Below, in pieces: positions 59,255 through 64,000 of a stretch of 64,000 bases of DNA; position 1 is the first letter of the stretch; each line of letters opens with the position of its first letter. The notes below the pieces were generated by a model that did no database searches, was not told where the DNA came from, and saw nothing but the letters and a program-made list of their open reading frames with translations. Source of the stretch: Lyophyllum atratum (taxonomy: Eukaryota; Basidiomycota; Agaricomycetes; Agaricales; Lyophyllaceae). The stretch lies in contig JACGCN010000012.1 in assembly GCA_014905825.1 (NCBI GenBank), positions 372,001 to 436,000 on the forward strand, read 5' to 3'. Both the position numbers and the translations under genes were made by a program.

Positions 59255-60968
59255 ATGAGACCCTCTCTTATTCTTCTTGGCCTCGGCCTGACGGCCACCG
59301 CGCAAGCATCTTCTTGGTTTGGCTCCTCCGAACCTGCTCCACCCTACCAGACATGGTCTGTCAGCGAGCTAAAATCATGGCTCCAAGCACACAATATCCC
59401 CGTCAAATCTAAAACTCCAACCCAAGCCGAGCTTAAGGCTCTCGTTGACAAGAATTGGAATTCTGCCTCCGCATGGACGTACGATCAGTACGCCTCAGCA
59501 CAGAAGACTTTCGCCGACCTTCGCGACGATGCCTTCGAAAAATGGGACGAATCTCGCCTGCGCGAGTTCCTTCTAGATCAAGGCATTGTCGCCCCCAAGG
59601 GTCCCAAGGAGCAGCTCGTCCACCTCGCTAAAACACAATACCGCGCATATCAGAACGCCGCTTCCAGCTTCGCCGCCCGTGCTAGCACTGCACTTTATGG
59701 AGATTCGACGCATCAGGCGTCTAAGAGCCTTTCCAGCCTCGCAGCGCAGGCAACCGACACTGTTGCTCGAGCTCTCGACGATACGAAGGACTACGTCTAT
59801 TCTACCTGGGATAACAACAAGCTGCGGAAGTACCTCGAGTCTAAGGGTGTGCAACTAAAGGAGGACGCGAAGCAGAGCCGCGAGGAACTCCTGCGCCTCA
59901 TGCATGATGCGTATGCCAAGGTTACCACCCCCGTTTACGAAGCCTGGAGTGATTCATATTTAGTGCGTTACCGCTTTTTGTTTATGTTTGAACTGTGCTT
60001 ATCTGTGCGCCTTTCATAGCACGACTGGCTGGTTTCGCACAACCTCATTTCGCCCAAGCCTCCCTCGCCATACTCTCGCGAATATCTGCTCAAGAAGATG
60101 AGAGATTATTACTATGACGTAAACGACACCATTTACAGCACTTGGTCGGACTCCCAAATCAAGGACTGGCTTGTCAAGCAAGGCATCCTCAAGAGCGATG
60201 CCGAGGTTAAGCGCGAGAAATTGATGAAGATGATGCAGTCCGTAGACCGTTCGACTATCCACGTTTGATCTGAGGTCTCACTTTAGTTCATTGATCAGGG
60301 ACAACTACCTTAAAGCAAAATCGACACTCTTTTCCGCCTGGACCGACAGCCAGATCCGTGACTATCTCGTCAAGCACAAGATCCTTGATGACCGCAGCGC
60401 TGCTCAGATGAAACGTGATGACCTCGTCAAACTCATCGCTGAAAAGTACTCCATCGTCGCTTTTTCGTTCTCTACATTCGTCTCATAACCATTCTTTAGA
60501 TACCACTCCGCCGTCACCCCCGCCTACCTTGCCTGGCCCGACGCACGTCTCCGCGCGTACCTGCGCCAACACAACATCTCCGAGGATAAGCTGCCCACTT
60601 CTCGTCCTGGCCTGCTGCAGGAAACTCGCATCCGATGGGTTCAAACGCAGAACAATGCCGAGTCACTGTGGGAGAAGGTCAAGGATAGCGTTGGGAGCGT
60701 CGAGGAGAGCATTGAGGAGCGTCTTGCTAATATTTGGAACATCCTAAAGGGCAACTACGGGCAGGGCGAGAAGATTGTTGAAGAGAAGTACAATGATGGC
60801 AAGGAAAAGGGCTACGAAGCGAAGAAAGAGGCCGGGAGGAGGTATAGCGATGCGGAAAAGAAGTATGAGCAGGAGAAGGAGCGGGCATACGAGAAAGGTC
60901 AGGACGCGAGGGAGCATGTTGGTGAGAAGGTCAAGGTTGGCGGACAGAAGATGAAGGGCGAGCTCTAA
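59255..60968 (+). CDS. Stress-responsive nuclear-envelope/ER protein with Ish1 repeats
   Basis: Exons 59255-59962, 60020-60237, 60299-60445 and 60500-60968 give 513 residues. A signal peptide (MRPSLILLGLGLTATAQA) is followed by about six Ish1 domains, each with W-S/D-x-S/N-x-L/I-x-x-W/Y-L and a following G/N-I/V. Examples are TWSVSELKSWLQAHNI, KWDESRLREFLLDQGI, TWDNNKLRKYLESKGV, TWSDSQIKDWLVKQGI, AWTDSQIRDYLVKHKI and AWPDARLRAYLRQHNI. The last 100 residues are a highly charged Lys/Glu/Tyr repeat region (AEKKYEQEKERAYEKGQDA) resembling LEA-type stress proteins. Ish1 of fission yeast is a nuclear-envelope protein induced by stress and nutrient limitation. The promoter has a perfect CRE. Retention of the third intron would end translation within it, after the fifth repeat. 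Confidence 0.9.
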
Positions 60969-63604
60969 GTCTGGATCTTGATGTTGATGTGCGACTGCGC
61001 GCTGTCGTCGCTGCTGGATTGAGTGGTCGAGTTGTACGATAATAGTCTGATAAATACACTGTATCATAGCCTCTTACGTTCATAATTTACGACAGCTTTC
61101 CCTGCATGCTTCTACGTTTCCGACTGAAACACAAGGTGTACATCGCGTCGGGTGCGCGGCAGAGACAGCGAAGACCGCTGGGAGTTGCCACAACGCGTCG
61201 GGGCGCGTCCGTCACGTGCGCGCGTGACCTTAGACCATAACCTGTTCTATAAATAAATACGAATTTCTGGAAATGTTTTCAAGTTCTGTCACTCAACGTT
61301 CAACTGTCACTGTCAACGGAAAACTGTTTTCATGCATGGGCGATTGTTAGCACATCCTCATGCGCAACTTCGACAGGACACCAGGTATCCGTGTCCTCTA
61401 CCATGCACTCGGTTCCGAGCATGTTACACTCGGGGAATTGACATACACAGACTCGCCAGCCGATGGACATGCGTGACACGTTGAGGGGTTCAACCAGGCA
61501 TTTTAATTGACATAATCCTCGAGAACTTCGCAACGTCAGCCTCACCGATTCCCCAGATCCTTGGGCTATCCCTAGCACTGCGATATCATACATCTTCCAT
61601 TCCGAAATCACAGCTGAGGCATGCCATGTAGATCCGTCATCCTAGCCCGCGCAAGGGCCCCAAATCCCCGATCCAAAACTCGTCGACGACGACTCCGAGC
61701 CCCCCTCATCACCCAAGCCGACTCGAGGATCCATCCGAGTCGAGCACTGGACGCACGTATACGTCGGATGTGCCGAGTGTCGTTGGATACGCCAACAATG
61801 TAGAGCCCCGTCTCCGATCTCTGCACCTATCGCAAGTGGCGTACCTCCGAGGACGAAGTATTTGTTTCGTACTGACCGACAGGGGCAAGCGACTTTCGAG
61901 AGCTGAATACGATATTACTAGCGCTGTTACATTGCCGTGTTCAGGGTCTTATGCTCTAGTTTTCTGGCCCACTGTCCCGACTATCCTCTGTGTGGTGTTG
62001 TTCCCAGATATTGCATTCTAGTCTTGCGCCACCCTCCTCGCCTGATGCATGTGGGCGCGTAGGTAGGCCCGAAGCCTTGGTGCTGTCTGGGCCTCCGTCC
62101 TCTACGTCGGATAGAGATCGGCGGAGATCGCACGTAGACGTCGCTGATGACGCTTTGTGGCTGCCCCGAGCCCCTCGCACTCGTGCAATCGATAACCGCC
62201 GTCAAGGAACTTGACGATGCAACCTCCGCGCTTGTCACATTTGGCATTCTTACTGGACGTATGACCCGCCCCATCTTCCCTACTAAGATGACAATTGGAG
62301 CTGGTGTCGAATTCTTTGAACTTCATGTGCAACAACTCCACCGATCGCGGGACGGAGGCAGGCTAGATGTCCACCTTGTTATGCTTGAGAAACGGCTAGA
62401 GGAGGCGATGTTGGCATGCGATGTGCGTATGTCGAGCCCATTTATCGCGTTTGAGGGGCTCGTTGCTATACACCGCAAATCAGGACAGTCTGGCGTGGGG
62501 TATCATGCCATATAATTCCTCAGTCGTGATTCGTTCGGCGAATTTGAAATCTTCGAACCGCTTGAGGTTCGAAGATGGAACGGTTACTTGCAATTGTGTT
62601 TCAGCAAGCACGTCAATGCTCGTCGATGCGGCACAACTCGAGTACACAATCACCCCTGATATCGAAGGCCATGTCAACATATACTGCCATCGCACGTCTT
62701 TTCTGGTCCACATGTCTGGTATTCTGCATTCTGAACTTCAGAATCACAATTCTGCCTCGGCTTGGAAGACTTTCTGATGACTGATGTTGCGCCATTACTT
62801 CTCTATGATAGGTTGGGCGTGTCGGATACCATAGTTTGGGTGGATCAAAAATTCGATCCTCCCGGTAACTTGGACGGATGTATGAAGGCAGACCGGGCAG
62901 TATCAAGGCATTACATGCCACGAGCAACCTGTCAATTCGTTCGTCTAGGTAGGTGAGCGCTGATTCTGATAGATGGTTTTACTTGTTCAATTCAAAGAAT
63001 TTCCTGCTCGATTACGATTACGGTGATGTCTCGTGTTGAATTCTTCACTTCTCATGACATTCATTTGTTGAATCAATTAGCAGCGTCGCGAAGCTCATCA
63101 GTACATTCAAAGCGTAACCATCAAAGCAACATTATCATGTGGTATCTAGCGTAAATCTGCCAAACGTCCAAAAGAGCACAGCGCTCGCTTGACATCTCGT
63201 GAGTTTTTGACAGTGAACGGTCTAAAAATATCACAGCTTGACAAGATTTGACTCTTTTAGGCAGGTAGTAGTCCACAGACTCGGATGCCAAGAAATCATA
63301 CTGAATAGCAGGATTTTCCTTGGCACACTGCCTTTCTAATGCTTGCCAGTCCTTGCAGATGTCTCGATTATCTATAAAGCCCGGCTGAGGTCCCTTTCTA
63401 CTTCATTACTTCTTTCGTTCGCTCTTCATCTTTGTTTGGCCAGGTTGCCCTCTACGGTCTTTTTTTATTCGTTCTTACTTCCTCCCTTGGGTCGGCCTTA
63501 CATCTTTGTTGCAAGCAAGTAAGCCAGAACCTCTTTACTCGTCTATTCATGGATGGCTTACGGGACTTTGTCTAGCGAAAATTCTCTCTTTAAAAATTAA
63601 CACC
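60969..63604. other. Gene-poor 2.6-kb interval with weak coding-like frames
   Basis: No gene is well supported. Two plus-strand frames overlap in different phases: 62147-62515 (with KELDDATSALVTFGILTGRM) and 62421-62777 (with STSMLVDAAQLEYTITPDIE). They may be pieces of one decayed gene. Minus-strand frames at 61330-61826 have no domain. A TATAAAG at 63373-63379 lies 230 bp before the last gene. Confidence 0.3.
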
Positions 63605-64000
63605 ATGTTTGCTAAACTCGCCATCGTTTCCCTCGCCACCTTGGCTTCTTATGTCTCCGCTGGACCAGTCGCCCTCAGGCCCAACTATGAATTGGGTATG
63701 TTTGATCTCTTCTGGTTGGCGTAGTTGAATCCTCAATCTGTACAATTAGCCGTTCGTGGCTTCACGTCTTTCAACAACTGGGGTGGCCACGCTTCCTTGA
63801 ACAACTTCGACAACTTCTACGGTGCTGATAACTTCGATGGATCTCACTTCAGCCAAGTCGTTGTCAAACAGGAGAAGGAACTCGTCTGCCGCACTCAGCG
63901 CGTTGAAATCATCCAGCAGCGCCTGGTTGTCCTGAGGAGATGGCCAAGAGGTCAGCTTCTTATACGAACGATGAAGCGCTGACCAAGCACTGACACTTTC
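63605..64000 (+). CDS. Secreted protein of unknown function, cut by window end
   Basis: Exon 1 (63605 to about 63694) encodes a signal peptide (MFAKLAIVSLATLASYVSAG). After a short intron ending near 63750 comes GFTSFNNWGGHASLNNFDNF, then DNFDGSHFSQVVVKQEKELV with one Cys and EIIQQRLVVL. To my knowledge this is the start of a small secreted family frequent in Agaricomycetes, with no known function. Members continue LQEMAKR, but here the bases at 63931-63950 read one C short, so the frame turns to LRRWPRG. This is a third apparent one-base loss in the window. The remainder lies outside. Confidence 0.7.

Noticed and set aside
1..64000. CRISPR arrays, operons, ribosome binding sites or other prokaryotic features
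   Set aside because: The window is clearly eukaryotic, with many spliceosomal introns. No regularly spaced direct repeats were seen.

Overview
The window looks like a gene-dense chromosomal segment of a filamentous basidiomycete, most likely an Agaricomycete. The evidence is genes split by many short introns of about 45-60 bases, a class I hydrophobin, families of small secreted proteins, a mitochondrial DEAD-box helicase of the Mrh4 type, an Ish1-type stress protein and a Tnp2-type DNA transposon. All protein models were built by hand from reading frames and splice sites. Where exon lengths are quoted they sum to a multiple of three unless a frameshift is stated.

Layout. 0-3 kb is poorly resolved, with one tentative minus-strand gene. 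3.0-8.3 kb holds malate dehydrogenase, a Cbf1-like bHLH factor and a nitrilase. 8.6-9.35 kb has coding-like fragments. 9.9-11.8 kb is an anion:cation symporter-type MFS transporter, and 12.0-13.0 kb a BAP31/Yet3-like ER protein on the minus strand. 13.9-22.7 kb is a zone of tandem duplication: a duplicated promoter, two secreted DUF5648-type proteins and three epoxide-hydrolase-like genes, the first of them frameshifted. 23.2-35.2 kb is housekeeping: Yae1, TFIIE-beta, an unknown nuclear protein, a serine-hydrolase-like protein without its nucleophile, a DUF2786 protein, an amidohydrolase and choline-phosphate cytidylyltransferase. A hydrophobin and a YicI-type alpha-xylosidase (GH31) follow.

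40.5-49.8 kb is a mobile-element zone. A 6.73-kb transposon with 36-bp terminal inverted repeats and a 5-bp target duplication carries a 1,008-aa Tnp2-like transposase and an intact second protein of 674 aa that I do not recognise. Just beyond it, an 883-bp element with perfect 107-bp terminal inverted repeats and an 8-bp target duplication sits inside a decayed sugar-transporter gene and carries unrelated coding-like sequence.

50.3-61 kb returns to ordinary genes: a rhodanese plus dual-specificity phosphatase, the Mrh4-like helicase, and an Ish1-repeat protein with a perfect CRE palindrome in its promoter. The window ends inside a secreted-protein gene.

Three genes carry GC-AG introns, and three look one base short relative to their expected frame. 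The latter may be real lesions or assembly indels.
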